The notes beneath the pieces were generated by a model. It ran no database searches, had not been told where the DNA came from, and was given only the letters and a program-made list of their open reading frames with translations. From Mycobacterium sp. JS623 (GTDB taxonomy: Bacteria > Actinomycetota > Actinomycetes > Mycobacteriales > Mycobacteriaceae), in the NCBI RefSeq assembly GCF_000328565.1, contig NC_019966.1, forward strand, positions 3,100,001-3,164,000: 64,000 nucleotides of DNA, written 5' to 3'. The stretch's first letter is position 1; each line of letters begins with the position of its first letter. Made by a program: the position numbers and the translations under genes. Shown one piece after another: positions 15,866 to 24,795 of this stretch.

Positions 15866-16905
15866 TCATCGATGCGAATGTGCAACCGCATTTCCGCTAC
15901 AACGCGGAGATCCGGAAGTTTCTTGCGCCTGCGCACAAGTTGCGTTCGATCCCTGATGTCGAGCAGCAGTGGTACCAGGCGCCCGGCGGCGACTATCGCC
16001 AGGACCTCTACGGCAACGGCTATCCGGGGTCCGACCCCGACACCGTGGCCTGCCACCTGTTTGACGGCGACGGCGTCGATTTCGCGATTCTCAACCCGCT
16101 CACCCGTGGCAACATCGCCGATTACCTGCTCAACAGCCGCATCTGTGCGGCCGTCAACGACTGGCTGCTCGAGCGCTGGCTCGAGCCCGACGAGCCCGGC
16201 CGGTTCCTCGGCACCATCAGGGTCAACCCCGAGGACGTCAAGGGTGCGGTCGCGGAGATCGAGCGGCTGGCCGACCATCCGAAGATGGTTCAGGTCGGCG
16301 TCCCGCTGCAGTCGCGAGAGCCCTACGGCAAGCCGATGTTCGAGCCGATTTGGGAGGCCGCGGCGGCTCATGGACTGCCGGTTGCGGTGCACATCAACGG
16401 CGGCAACGGCGTCGACCATGCGCCGACGTTCGCGGGGCACTCCTACACCTATCCCGGATACGCCGCGTTCATGCCGCTGAACTCGTTCGTGCACCTGGCA
16501 ACGCTGATCGTCGAGGGCACGTTCGGGCGAATCCCCGGTTTGCGATTCGTCTTCGCCGACGGCGGCTACGACATCCTCACGCCGTTGATTTGGCGCCTGG
16601 ACACGTTCTGGATGTCGATGCGCGACCAAACCCCTTGGGTGGACCGCTATCCCAGTGAATATCTGCGTGACCACGTCCGGTTCTGCTCATCGGCATTCGA
16701 TGGGCCGACAGATACCGGGCTGGCCGAGCGGTGGCTGGATTTCAACGACAAGGCAGACCTGCTGATGTACGGATCGAGCTATCCGCATTGGTCGACGTCG
16801 GAGCCTGACGATGTGGTGGCCGGGCTCAACACTGAACAACGTGAAAAGGTGTTGTGGCACAACGCAAGTGACCTCTACGGGGTCACGGAAAGAAGCCTCG
16901 CATGA
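15862..16905 (+). CDS. Amidohydrolase-2 family protein, probable pseudoenzyme
   Basis: A 347-residue ACMSD-type TIM-barrel protein. Compared with its neighbours the metal site looks destroyed: the first-strand motif D-x-D-x-H is DANVQ, and the C-terminal catalytic Asp motif (S/T)DYPHW is SSYPHW, with Ser306 in place of Asp. The fold is otherwise intact (VAVHINGGNG, RFVFADGGYD). The gene overlaps the next amidohydrolase by ATGA. The simplest reading is a non-catalytic partner in a heteromer with the 16902-18053 product; an unusual metal-free chemistry is an alternative. Confidence 0.82.
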   Translation: MIIDANVQPHFRYNAEIRKFLAPAHKLRSIPDVEQQWYQAPGGDYRQDLYGNGYPGSDPDTVACHLFDGDGVDFAILNPLTRGNIADYLLNSRICAAVNDWLLERWLEPDEPGRFLGTIRVNPEDVKGAVAEIERLADHPKMVQVGVPLQSREPYGKPMFEPIWEAAAAHGLPVAVHINGGNGVDHAPTFAGHSYTYPGYAAFMPLNSFVHLATLIVEGTFGRIPGLRFVFADGGYDILTPLIWRLDTFWMSMRDQTPWVDRYPSEYLRDHVRFCSSAFDGPTDTGLAERWLDFNDKADLLMYGSSYPHWSTSEPDDVVAGLNTEQREKVLWHNASDLYGVTERSLA

Positions 16906-18053
16906 CGACTGTGGAAGGACGCACACCGGTAGCCCAAGACATTGCCGTGACGATCGTCGACACCGACGTGCACCCGCTGCCTGTATCGGGTGAGGTGCTC
17001 AAGTCGTATGCGCCTGCGGAGTGGAAAGACAAGCTGTGGCCGACGGGTAACGCCGTCTCGCCGGTACCGCATTTCTATGACACGCCGGACTCGTACAAGA
17101 CGATGTCACTTCGGGTCGACGCCGCACCGCCGCGCGGGGGAGCCGCGGGCAGCGACCCCGAGTTCGCCGCCAAGCAACTGCTGGTCGACGCTGGAGTCAG
17201 CATCGCGATGTTGGAGCCGATGTGCGACGCCCAGCTGCCGCACGCCGAGCACGTGCTCAAGGCCACTTACAACGACTGGCTGGCAGACGTGTGGCTCGGC
17301 GAGAACAACTGGCACGGCCGCTGGCGCGGTGCGATCAGCGTCACCGCGCAGGATCCACATGCTGCCGCTCGCGAGATCGAGCGGTGGGCCGGCCACCCGT
17401 ACATGGCCGAGGTGTTGATGACGCCGCAGACCCGTGGGATCCCCTTCGGCAGCCCGCATTTCGATCCGCTCTACGCGGCCGCGGCACGCAACAGGCTTCC
17501 CGTCGCCACGCACCTGATGGGACAGACGCCGTTCGAGTTGATCCCGATCTACCCGGTGGGCAACCCAGCGCATTGGCACGACTTCTTTGCCTCCTGGCCG
17601 CTGCTGTATGTGTCGCATCTGATGAGCCTGGTGTTCGATGGCGCCTTCGACAGGCACCCCGAATTGCGGATCGTGTTCGTCGAAGGCGGCTTCACCTGGG
17701 CGATGCCGATGATGTGGCGGATGGACCGGATCTGGGAGCGGCGCAAAGCCGACCTGCCGCATGTGCGCCGCAAGCCGTCGGAGTATGTCCGCGAACATGT
17801 GCGGTTCACCACGCAACCGCTCGAGGACGTCAATGTCGCGACCTACCGCGAATACCTCGAGATGATGGATCTCGGTGACTGCCTGATGTTCTCGACGGAC
17901 TACCCGCACTGGAGCTATGACTCGCCCGAGTGGGCCGTGCGGCGCTTCCCCGCTGATCAGCGTGAGCGGATCATGCGAGGCAACGCCACCGCGCTCTACG
18001 GCCTGCCGTCGACGGTCAAGGCGCTGCCCGGTGAACAGCCACCCTCTGCCTGA
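16902..18053 (+). CDS. Amidohydrolase-2 (ACMSD-type) family protein, apparently catalytic partner
   Basis: A 383-residue TIM-barrel amidohydrolase. Metal-site features are present: DTDVH (residues 20-24), a mid-barrel His in VATHLMGQ, and Asp333 in STDYPHW. It is translationally coupled to the degenerate homologue just upstream and overlaps the NTF2-fold gene downstream. Family chemistry is decarboxylation or C-C/C-N hydrolysis; the island context favours cleaving a cyclic keto acid or diketone, but that is inference. Confidence 0.85.
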   Translation: MTTVEGRTPVAQDIAVTIVDTDVHPLPVSGEVLKSYAPAEWKDKLWPTGNAVSPVPHFYDTPDSYKTMSLRVDAAPPRGGAAGSDPEFAAKQLLVDAGVSIAMLEPMCDAQLPHAEHVLKATYNDWLADVWLGENNWHGRWRGAISVTAQDPHAAAREIERWAGHPYMAEVLMTPQTRGIPFGSPHFDPLYAAAARNRLPVATHLMGQTPFELIPIYPVGNPAHWHDFFASWPLLYVSHLMSLVFDGAFDRHPELRIVFVEGGFTWAMPMMWRMDRIWERRKADLPHVRRKPSEYVREHVRFTTQPLEDVNVATYREYLEMMDLGDCLMFSTDYPHWSYDSPEWAVRRFPADQRERIMRGNATALYGLPSTVKALPGEQPPSA

Positions 18054-18456
18054 CGTCTCTGACTTGGTCCGGCAGTACGACAAGTGTTGGTCGAGCCTGG
18101 ATTTCGCCTGCCTTGGCGATCTTTGGGAGCGTGACGATCCTCAGCCGATCTACGTCGGTGATGAATACGCAGCACCGCTGATCGGGGTGGACGAGCTGGA
18201 TCGCCATTGGGCGCGCGTCGCCAGCAGGCTCAAGGCGGCATCGGTCAACTCGACACTGCATGAGTGTGACGTCGTCGACGACACCGTCGTGCGGGCGTTG
18301 CTGCTCAGCCGCTGGACCCTGACGGGCCGGGAGTCCGATATCCGGCGCACGGGTTCCAGCTGGGTCACGTGGCTGCTCGTCCGCCGCGGCGAGCGGTTGC
18401 GCATCTTTCATCAGATGGAGTCCGAGGTATATCTCAGTGACGGCGAGGCGGACTAG
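18031..18456 (+). CDS. NTF2/SnoaL-fold protein
   Basis: A 141-residue protein starting at GTG 18031 inside the end of the amidohydrolase gene. The layout (VRQYDKCWSSLDFACLGDLWERDD, then a central strand and a C-terminal LRIFHQMES) fits the cone-shaped NTF2 fold used by ketosteroid isomerases, SnoaL cyclases and small subunits of ring-hydroxylating oxygenases. No specific catalytic residue set can be named. It could be an isomerase for an unsaturated keto intermediate. Its 3' end overlaps the convergent SDR gene by 23 bases. Confidence 0.65.
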   Translation: MNSHPLPDVSDLVRQYDKCWSSLDFACLGDLWERDDPQPIYVGDEYAAPLIGVDELDRHWARVASRLKAASVNSTLHECDVVDDTVVRALLLSRWTLTGRESDIRRTGSSWVTWLLVRRGERLRIFHQMESEVYLSDGEAD

Positions 18457-19162
18457 CACCCCGGCGCTCAACTTCCAGTGGCACCACGGGTTCTCGCGCT
18501 GACGGACCGCGCGTGATCGCGTGCAGCCGGATCTCGGGTACGTCGACCGATGGGTCGACGGTGTCCAGCCAAGCGACGGCTTCGGCCACGTCGGCGGCCC
18601 GGATCGCATACATCTCGAAGGGGACGTCCTGCAGCATCTCGGTTTCGACGGGCCCCGGCGTGACGATGTGGACGTTGATGCCGTCGCGGTCGACCTCCTG
18701 CGCCAACGCCAGCGCGAAAGCGTTCATGCCGGCCTTCGACGCCGAGTACGCGGTGCGCGCGGGCATCGGCTCATGTGCTGCCGATGACGAGACGAACACG
18801 AACCGCGAGCCTGCCTTCATGTGGGGCAGGGCGGCCGACGTGACGACGAAGCATGAGTCGAGGTTCGCTGACATCGTCGCGCGCCACTGATCGAAAGTCT
18901 GCTTGCGCGCGTACGTTCCGCCGAGAACGCCTGCCGCGTGCACCACGAGGTCGATCTCGCCTGCCGCCTGAACTGCGGGCTGGAACTTGTCCGGATCGGC
19001 CGCGTCGGCGACGACGTAGCGCGCGCCCATCTCTACGGCCGCGGCCCGCAGGGGCTCCTCGCGGCGTGCGGTCAGGATGACGTTGTAGCCGAGTTCGGCG
19101 AGCTTACGGCCGCAGGCTTTGCCGATGCCACCGCTGCCGCCGGTAATCAAAGCCGTCCGCAC
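18434..19162 (-). CDS. Short-chain dehydrogenase/reductase
   Basis: A 242-residue classical SDR. The N-terminal cofactor loop is TGGSGGIGKACG, with an Arg in the segment after strand 2 (LTARREE) that favours NADP(H). The catalytic YSASK (Tyr-x3-Lys) and the VTPGPVETEM segment are present. It should interconvert a ketone and an alcohol. It lies just downstream of the GntR regulator gene on the same strand (11 bases apart), so it may be regulated with it. Confidence 0.87.
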   Translation of the reverse strand: MRTALITGGSGGIGKACGRKLAELGYNVILTARREEPLRAAAVEMGARYVVADAADPDKFQPAVQAAGEIDLVVHAAGVLGGTYARKQTFDQWRATMSANLDSCFVVTSAALPHMKAGSRFVFVSSSAAHEPMPARTAYSASKAGMNAFALALAQEVDRDGINVHIVTPGPVETEMLQDVPFEMYAIRAADVAEAVAWLDTVDPSVDVPEIRLHAITRGPSAREPVVPLEVERRGASPPRRH

Positions 19163-19172
19163 ACAACACCTT

Positions 19173-19982
19173 TCAGCGTTGCCGCCGCGCCAGCGCCTGT
19201 GGCGAGAGTGCGACGATGCGCCGCTCGGGATCCTCTGCCATGAAATAGGCCTGAGTGTCCGCCAAATGGCGCGCCGACAGTTTGCGAGCGCGTTCGGCGT
19301 CGCCTGCTTCGATCGCCTCGGCGATCTTCGTGTGAATGCTCAACGCGATGCGGCGCTTGCTCAGCGCCGGGTACTCACCTTTGGCCGCGGTCTCGTCTGC
19401 CCACCACTGCAGGTGGCTGCTCCACAGCGTCTCCAGGCTGCCGACGACCGCGATCATCGTGTGATTGCCGCAGCCGCGCACGATCTCGTCGTGGAACTTC
19501 CCGCCGATCTCTGTGAAGCGGGCGCCGTCCTCGATGTGCTCGGCCATCGCGTCGTTGAGTTCCTTGAGCTTGGGAATCAGCGTCTCGCTGCGGTCCGGAC
19601 GCTTGGCCGCGAGGGCCGCACACATCGGGTCGAGTTCCTGCAGCGCGGTGCCGAGATCGGCCAACGGCACAGTGTCGCTTTGCAGCAACAGTCCGATCAT
19701 GTAGGCCGCGCTGGCCTTGGCGGGTGCATGCACGACGGCGCCGCCGCGATTGCCGCGACGCACCGACACCAGTCCCTCGGTCTCGAGGATTCGCAGGGCT
19801 TCGCGTAACGACACCAGGCTGACGTTGAATTGCTCGACAAGCACCTCTTGGCGCGGCAGCAGGTCGCCGTCTGCGAGTTCGCCGTCGATGATTTGCCGCC
19901 GAAGCTCGTCGGCCACGATCTCGGCAGTCCGGCGCGCCGACAACCTGCGGCGGGCCTCGGGGCCGATTCCCAGTGTTGTCAT
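19173..19982 (-). CDS. GntR-family (FadR/FCD-type) transcriptional regulator
   Basis: A 269-residue regulator. An N-terminal winged helix (ELRRQIIDGELADGDLLPRQ, then NVSLVSLREALRILETEGLV) is followed by an all-helical FCD ligand domain with the expected acidic and His residues (ALQELDPMC, KFHDEIVRGCG, HTKIAEAI). FCD regulators bind organic acids or acyl-CoAs and usually act as repressors. It is divergent from the fused CoA transferase gene. The 94-base gap contains a 14-base palindrome (20008-20021), a candidate operator. Confidence 0.87.
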   Translation of the reverse strand: MTTLGIGPEARRRLSARRTAEIVADELRRQIIDGELADGDLLPRQEVLVEQFNVSLVSLREALRILETEGLVSVRRGNRGGAVVHAPAKASAAYMIGLLLQSDTVPLADLGTALQELDPMCAALAAKRPDRSETLIPKLKELNDAMAEHIEDGARFTEIGGKFHDEIVRGCGNHTMIAVVGSLETLWSSHLQWWADETAAKGEYPALSKRRIALSIHTKIAEAIEAGDAERARKLSARHLADTQAYFMAEDPERRIVALSPQALARRQR

Positions 19983-20007
19983 GTCTTGGCAATATTAACA
20001 GTGATTG

Positions 20008-20021
20008 GCCTGCTAGCAGGC
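20008..20021. promoter_or_regulatory. 14-base perfect palindrome between GntR and CoA-transferase genes
   Basis: GCCTGCTAGCAGGC is a perfect palindrome in the divergent intergenic region. It lies 26 bases upstream of the GntR start and 56 bases upstream of the CoA-transferase start. Autoregulating GntR proteins commonly bind palindromes in such positions. It does not follow the T-GT-N-AC-A style typical of FadR-type sites, so the assignment is tentative. Confidence 0.35.
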
Positions 20022-20076
20022 GCCGCTATCCGACAAAAGTTACTAAGATGATAAAGAAACCAGGGAGGATGTGCGG

Positions 20077-22335
20077 TTGAGCGGCGATTCGCCTACCCCG
20101 CTGGATGACCTTCGCGTCGTCGAGATCAGCGACCGGATCGCCGGCGCTTATTGCGGCAAGTTGTTCGTCGACGCGGGCGCTGAGGTGGTGAAGGTCGAGC
20201 CCCCCGCGGGAGATCCGTTGCGCCGCTTCACCGCAACCGGCGCTGTGGTCTCTGAGGGCGCCAATTCGCCACTGTTCAGTTATCTCAATGCTGGGAAGCG
20301 CAGCGTGACAGCCGCATCCGGTGAGCTTATGTCGAGCGCGGACGTCGTGATCACCACGCCGAGGGCCGATCTTGTCGACACGTCACCGCAGTGCGTCGTG
20401 GTATCCATCTCCGACTTCGGATTGACCGGCCCCTGGTCGAACCGCCCGGCGACGGAGTTCACGCTGCAGGCCGCATCAGGGCTGACCGGATTCCGCGGTG
20501 ATCCTGCGGGCCCGCCGATCTCGATCGGCGGCGAGCTGGGGGAGTACATGGGCGGGGCGTGCGCCGCGTACGGGGCGCTGGCCCTGATGCGGCGGGTCCG
20601 CCGCGGCGGGCCGGGTGGGCACCTCGACATGTCGATGCTCGAGGCGATCACCCTGATGCAAAGCAGTGAGTGGTTGCATTCGCAGCTATTGCAAGTGCCT
20701 TCGATCAAGCGCTCGATCGAAGTCCCGTCGATCGAGGAAGCCTCTGACGGTTACGTCGGCATCAGCATGGTCACCGGGCAGCAGTGGCTCGACTTCGCCG
20801 CGATGGTGGATTGCCAGGAGCTGACCGAGATTCCGGATCTTCGGTTCCAGCTCGGGCGCTGGGCTTACCGGGACTGGATCCGCGAACGCATCGGGCCGTG
20901 GATGCGCGAACGCACCGTTGACGAGATCGTCGAGCTCGGCCAGTTGTTCCGATTGCCGATCGCCCCGCTGGGCAACGGCTCGACCATCCCGCAGATGGAT
21001 CACCTACGCGAGCGCGGAGTTTACGTCGACAACCCGTCGGGTTTCCGCCAGCCGCGAGCACCCTGGCTGATGTCGGCCGCGGCACCCGCCCCTGTGCGGC
21101 CAGCACCGGCCGTCGGCGAAGCTGACGGTGAAACCGCTTGGGAGCCAAGGGAGTCCATTACTATCGCAGCTTCGGACCTGCCACTGGCCGGGGTGCGGAT
21201 CGTCGATCTGACCGCGTTTTGGGCAGGGCCGGCGGCTACGCATGCATTGGCCGCGCTCGGCGCGGACGTCATCAAGATCGAATCGATCCAGCGGCCCGAC
21301 GGCATCCGGTATTCGGGTGGCATGCGCACTGATGTCGACGATTGGTGGGAGTACGGCTGGGTCTTTCACGCCATGAATACCAACAAGCGCTCGGTGACGC
21401 TGGATCTGGAATCTCAGGACGGCATCCGGCTGCTCAAGCAGCTCGTAAGCCAGGCCGATGCGGTCATCGAAAACTTCTCGCCCCGGGTGATGGACCAATT
21501 CGGGCTTGGCGCAGACGCATTGCTCGCGATCAAGACCGACCTGGTGGTGGTGCGGATGCCCGCGTTCGGCCTGACGGGGCCGTGGCGGGATCGCGTTGGC
21601 TTCGCGCCGACGATGGAGCAGATCGCGGGGTTGGCTTGGGTGACCGGCCTGCCCGACGGACCGCCGGTGCCACCGCGGGGCGCCTGCGACCCGTTGGCAG
21701 GCGCACACGCCGCGTTCGCGCTTCTGGCAGCGTTGGAATTCCGTGACCGCGCCGGTCGCGGCCAGCTGGTCGAAGTGCCGATGATCGAGACGGTGCTGAA
21801 CGTGACCGCAGCGCAGACAATCGAATACGAGGTGTTCGGCGAGATACTGGCGCGGCGAGGCAACCGCGGTCTACCCGGCACGACGCAGGATCTCTACCGC
21901 TGCGCGGGCGACGACAACTGGATCGCGATCTGCGCGCACACCGAGGCGCAGTTGACGGCATTGGCAGAGTTAACGGGCGGCGTCGAGCTCAGTGAATGGC
22001 TCGCCGGACAAGAGCTCGACGCTGTTGTCGATGCCCTTGCGTCCGCCGGGATTCCGGGCGCCGCCGTCGTCTCGCCGTCGGTGGTGACCGAGAATCCGCA
22101 GTTGCGGGATCGCGGCTTCTTCGAACGCCTCGACCACCCGCGGACCGGTGAGGGCCTTTATCCGACACCGCCTTTCGCACTGCTCGAGGGCACCGAGAAA
22201 TGGCTACACCGCACACCGCCGACACTGGGGCAGCACAACAGTGAGGTGCTGGCTGAGCTCTGCGGACTGACGGCCGGTGATCTCGACAGGTTGGCCGCCG
22301 AGGGCGTGATCGGCACCCGGCCGAAAGGCTTGTGA
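20077..22335 (+). CDS. Double-length CaiB/BaiF CoA transferase (two fused domains)
   Basis: A protein of about 752 residues made of two class III CoA-transferase units, roughly residues 1-355 and 365-752. TTG at 20077 is preferred because AGGGAGG ends at 20068; GTG at 20071 would be only 2 bases away from it. The position of the catalytic Asp differs between halves: domain 1 reads GGELGEYMGG with Glu156, whereas domain 2 reads RGACDPLAG with Asp538. Single-domain family members act as interlaced dimers, so the fusion may form one working and one altered site. It is first after the GntR gene and abuts the convergent P450 gene. Confidence 0.86.
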   Translation: MSGDSPTPLDDLRVVEISDRIAGAYCGKLFVDAGAEVVKVEPPAGDPLRRFTATGAVVSEGANSPLFSYLNAGKRSVTAASGELMSSADVVITTPRADLVDTSPQCVVVSISDFGLTGPWSNRPATEFTLQAASGLTGFRGDPAGPPISIGGELGEYMGGACAAYGALALMRRVRRGGPGGHLDMSMLEAITLMQSSEWLHSQLLQVPSIKRSIEVPSIEEASDGYVGISMVTGQQWLDFAAMVDCQELTEIPDLRFQLGRWAYRDWIRERIGPWMRERTVDEIVELGQLFRLPIAPLGNGSTIPQMDHLRERGVYVDNPSGFRQPRAPWLMSAAAPAPVRPAPAVGEADGETAWEPRESITIAASDLPLAGVRIVDLTAFWAGPAATHALAALGADVIKIESIQRPDGIRYSGGMRTDVDDWWEYGWVFHAMNTNKRSVTLDLESQDGIRLLKQLVSQADAVIENFSPRVMDQFGLGADALLAIKTDLVVVRMPAFGLTGPWRDRVGFAPTMEQIAGLAWVTGLPDGPPVPPRGACDPLAGAHAAFALLAALEFRDRAGRGQLVEVPMIETVLNVTAAQTIEYEVFGEILARRGNRGLPGTTQDLYRCAGDDNWIAICAHTEAQLTALAELTGGVELSEWLAGQELDAVVDALASAGIPGAAVVSPSVVTENPQLRDRGFFERLDHPRTGEGLYPTPPFALLEGTEKWLHRTPPTLGQHNSEVLAELCGLTAGDLDRLAAEGVIGTRPKGL

Positions 22336-23577
22336 CTAGCGTGCCCGTAACGAGATCGGCATCGCATCGAAGATCGACATGTTGTTGGTCAGGTTCGGAT
22401 AGCTGACTGTCGGCTGACCTAGCTCGATATCGTCTGCGCGACAGAGCAACTCGTCGAGCACGGCACGTATCTCGGCGCGTGCCAGCATCGCGCCGAGGCA
22501 GTGGTGCGGTCCACCGCCGCCGAATGTCACATGCTGGTTCTCCGCACGGCCGATATCAAAGGTGAACGGATCGTCGAAGACTTCCTCGTCGCGGTTGGCC
22601 GAACGCAGCATCGACACCACCCGCTCGCCCTTCGGGATGGTGACACCGTCCATCTGAACGTCGACCTTGGTGCTGCGTGTCCAGAACGCCACCGGCGTCG
22701 CCCAGCGCAGTACCTCTTCGACTGCGCTGGACCGGATAGCCTCATCAGCGCGATACCGCGCAATCTCGCTGGGGTTGGCGACGAATGCCTGCAGCCCAAA
22801 AGCCAACGCGTTCTTCGTCGTATCACTGCCCGCGAACGTCAGCACGTAGAAGAAGATCTCGAGCTCGTTTGCGGGGATGGACAGCTGCTCGCCGTTCTCG
22901 TCCGTGACGACCGCGGTGGCCAGCGTGCTCCAGATATCGTCGGTTGGGTTGCGCCGCTTCTCGGCGGTGAGCTCGAGTGCGTAGGTGAAAACCTTGCCGA
23001 ATAGTTCGAGCTGCTCCTGTTCGGTCGCCGTCGCGTCTTGCCCGTTGGCGGACTTCAGGATCCGGTCCAGCGTGTCGAAAATCTGCGGTCGGTCGCCGTC
23101 GGGGATGCCGATGATGTCGCCGATCACCGACATCGGAAGCACGTCGGCGACGTCTTCGATCCAGTCCCCGCTGCCCGCCGTAAGCAACCGGTCGACCAAC
23201 GACGTCGCACGCGTCCGAATGCCTTCCTCGAGCCTGGCGATCGCCTTCGGAGTGAAGGCGTGGGACATCACTCTGCGCCGCTTGGTCAACTCCGGCGGAT
23301 CCATGTGGATGATCGTCGGAAAGTCCGTCATCACGCCGATGGTCTGAATGAGCGGCCCGTCCACAGCGGTGAACGAGTCGGTATCCCGGTGAATCCGCTG
23401 CGCGTGTCGGTGCTTGGTGGTCATCCAGAAGTCGCGATGCACGGTCTTGGCGACGCCGTCGGTCCGCTCGTGGTGGAAGATCGGCCGTTCGCGACGCAAC
23501 TCGGCGAATAGTTCATCGGGAAAACCGTTCTGCCACAACGCAGAATCCGACAAATCGACGGGAGTCGTGATCGGCAT
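22336..23577 (-). CDS. Cytochrome P450
   Basis: A 413-residue P450. The I-helix contains LTFAGSDTTKN, the ExxR is in VEEVLRWATP, and the heme loop is FGGGGPHHCLGAMLAR with Cys360. It is a second, distinct P450 of the island, not a recent copy of the first. It converges on the fused CoA transferase with no gap and diverges from a Rieske oxygenase gene. Its promoter region holds element C, nearly identical to the element at the other P450/Rieske pair. No dedicated redox partner is adjacent. Confidence 0.92.
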   Translation of the reverse strand: MPITTPVDLSDSALWQNGFPDELFAELRRERPIFHHERTDGVAKTVHRDFWMTTKHRHAQRIHRDTDSFTAVDGPLIQTIGVMTDFPTIIHMDPPELTKRRRVMSHAFTPKAIARLEEGIRTRATSLVDRLLTAGSGDWIEDVADVLPMSVIGDIIGIPDGDRPQIFDTLDRILKSANGQDATATEQEQLELFGKVFTYALELTAEKRRNPTDDIWSTLATAVVTDENGEQLSIPANELEIFFYVLTFAGSDTTKNALAFGLQAFVANPSEIARYRADEAIRSSAVEEVLRWATPVAFWTRSTKVDVQMDGVTIPKGERVVSMLRSANRDEEVFDDPFTFDIGRAENQHVTFGGGGPHHCLGAMLARAEIRAVLDELLCRADDIELGQPTVSYPNLTNNMSIFDAMPISLRAR

Positions 23578-23595
23578 GCAGGCTCCTCGCTTGGC

Positions 23596-23633
23596 TGTCC
23601 TTGACCTAGAATGCCTAAAATAGTAAAAATAGG
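23596..23633 (-). promoter_or_regulatory. Promoter/operator-like element C, nearly identical to element B
   Basis: Read on the minus strand this 38-base block contains TTTTACTATTTTAGG then CATTCTAGGTCAAGG. It matches element B (15393-15430) at 35 of 38 positions by eye and shares its core with element A (4505-4530). Here it points toward the P450, whose start is 19 bases downstream, whereas B points toward the Rieske protein. TACTAT could be the -10 hexamer and the TAGGCATTCTAGG part an operator overlapping the transcript start. Confidence 0.6.
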
Positions 23634-23682
23634 CAATGGACAGGGTCTGACCTGCCCGGTTGGTGCGCGGACGGAGAGAGCA

Positions 23683-24795
23683 GTGGCGGACACAGTTGCG
23701 GACACCACGGACCCGTCGGAACGCGAGTTCGGGCCCAGCGGCATCAGCCTGTCGACCTACCGATTCCCAACCGGATGGTTCATCGTCGGGTTCGCCTCAG
23801 ACCTGGCCGCCGGCCAGGTCAAGCGCGCCCACTACTTCGGCGAAGAGCTGGTGATCTTCCGTACCGAGTCCGGTCAGGTCAATGTCCTCGACGCGTATTG
23901 CCAACACCTGGGCGCAAACATGGGCGTCGGCGGCACGGTCGAGGGTGAGCGGATCGTCTGCCCGTGGCACGGCTGGCGTTGGAACGGCGACGGCACGAAC
24001 GCTCTGATCCCGTACAGCAAGATCGGCTGCAAGCAGAACGTCCGCATCAAGACCTACCCGGTCACCGAGTGGTACGGCTTCATCCTGGTCTGGCACGAGC
24101 GGCATGGCCGTGCCCCCTACTGGCAGCCTCCGGTGCTGCCCGAGTTGGAGACCGACGAGTACTACCCACTGCACCCGCACACCCGGATGGTCAACCGGGT
24201 CAAGGTGCATGCACAGATGATCATCGAGAACGCCGCCGACCCGTATCACGTGCAATATGTGCACAAGGCGGCCAATCCGGCCAATACGGCATCGTTCGAA
24301 GTCAGCGGTTACCACCTGCACGCGACGGTCAACGCGGATTTCGGTGGGGGACGGGCGAAGACGTGGCTGACGCCGAATGGTCCCGTGGAAGCCAAAATCA
24401 TCTACGACAACTACTCGTTGGGGCTTGGTGTCGTGCGCTTCCCGTCGGATCTGGTGGCGACGGTCCAGGTGACCGGTCAGACTCCTGTCGATGAGGACTA
24501 CACCGATTACTTCTACACGCAGGCCTCGATCCGCGAATCCGGTGACACCGGGGACAAGCCAACTGGACGCGCCGCGAAATTCCTGCAGCTACAACAGGAA
24601 GTCATCAAGCAGGACTTCTTCACCTGGGAGAACATGAAGTACCTGGAGAAGCCCAATCTTGCTCCTGAGGAGGCGCGGGACTACGCCGCGTTGCGGCGGT
24701 GGGCGCACCGGTTCTATCCCGGCGAGGAGCCGGCCGCGACCGATTTCGGCTACACCGCCGACGGCGAGCCCGACCCGGCCGCAGCGAGGGTGTAA
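23683..24795 (+). CDS. Rieske non-heme iron oxygenase (KshA-like), oxygenase component
   Basis: A 370-residue oxygenase alpha subunit. GTG 23683 is chosen since GGAGAG precedes it and the N-terminal domain begins soon after. The Rieske cluster ligands lie in CQHLGAN and CPWHGWRW, 17 residues apart. The mononuclear iron motif is ENAADPYHVQYVH (Asp/His/His pattern). The size and the YPVTEWYG and VWHE segments resemble 3-ketosteroid 9-alpha-hydroxylase-type monooxygenases. It needs a flavin/2Fe-2S reductase, and none is encoded in the window. It is coupled to the acyl-CoA synthetase by a TAATG overlap. Confidence 0.88.
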   Translation: MADTVADTTDPSEREFGPSGISLSTYRFPTGWFIVGFASDLAAGQVKRAHYFGEELVIFRTESGQVNVLDAYCQHLGANMGVGGTVEGERIVCPWHGWRWNGDGTNALIPYSKIGCKQNVRIKTYPVTEWYGFILVWHERHGRAPYWQPPVLPELETDEYYPLHPHTRMVNRVKVHAQMIIENAADPYHVQYVHKAANPANTASFEVSGYHLHATVNADFGGGRAKTWLTPNGPVEAKIIYDNYSLGLGVVRFPSDLVATVQVTGQTPVDEDYTDYFYTQASIRESGDTGDKPTGRAAKFLQLQQEVIKQDFFTWENMKYLEKPNLAPEEARDYAALRRWAHRFYPGEEPAATDFGYTADGEPDPAAARV

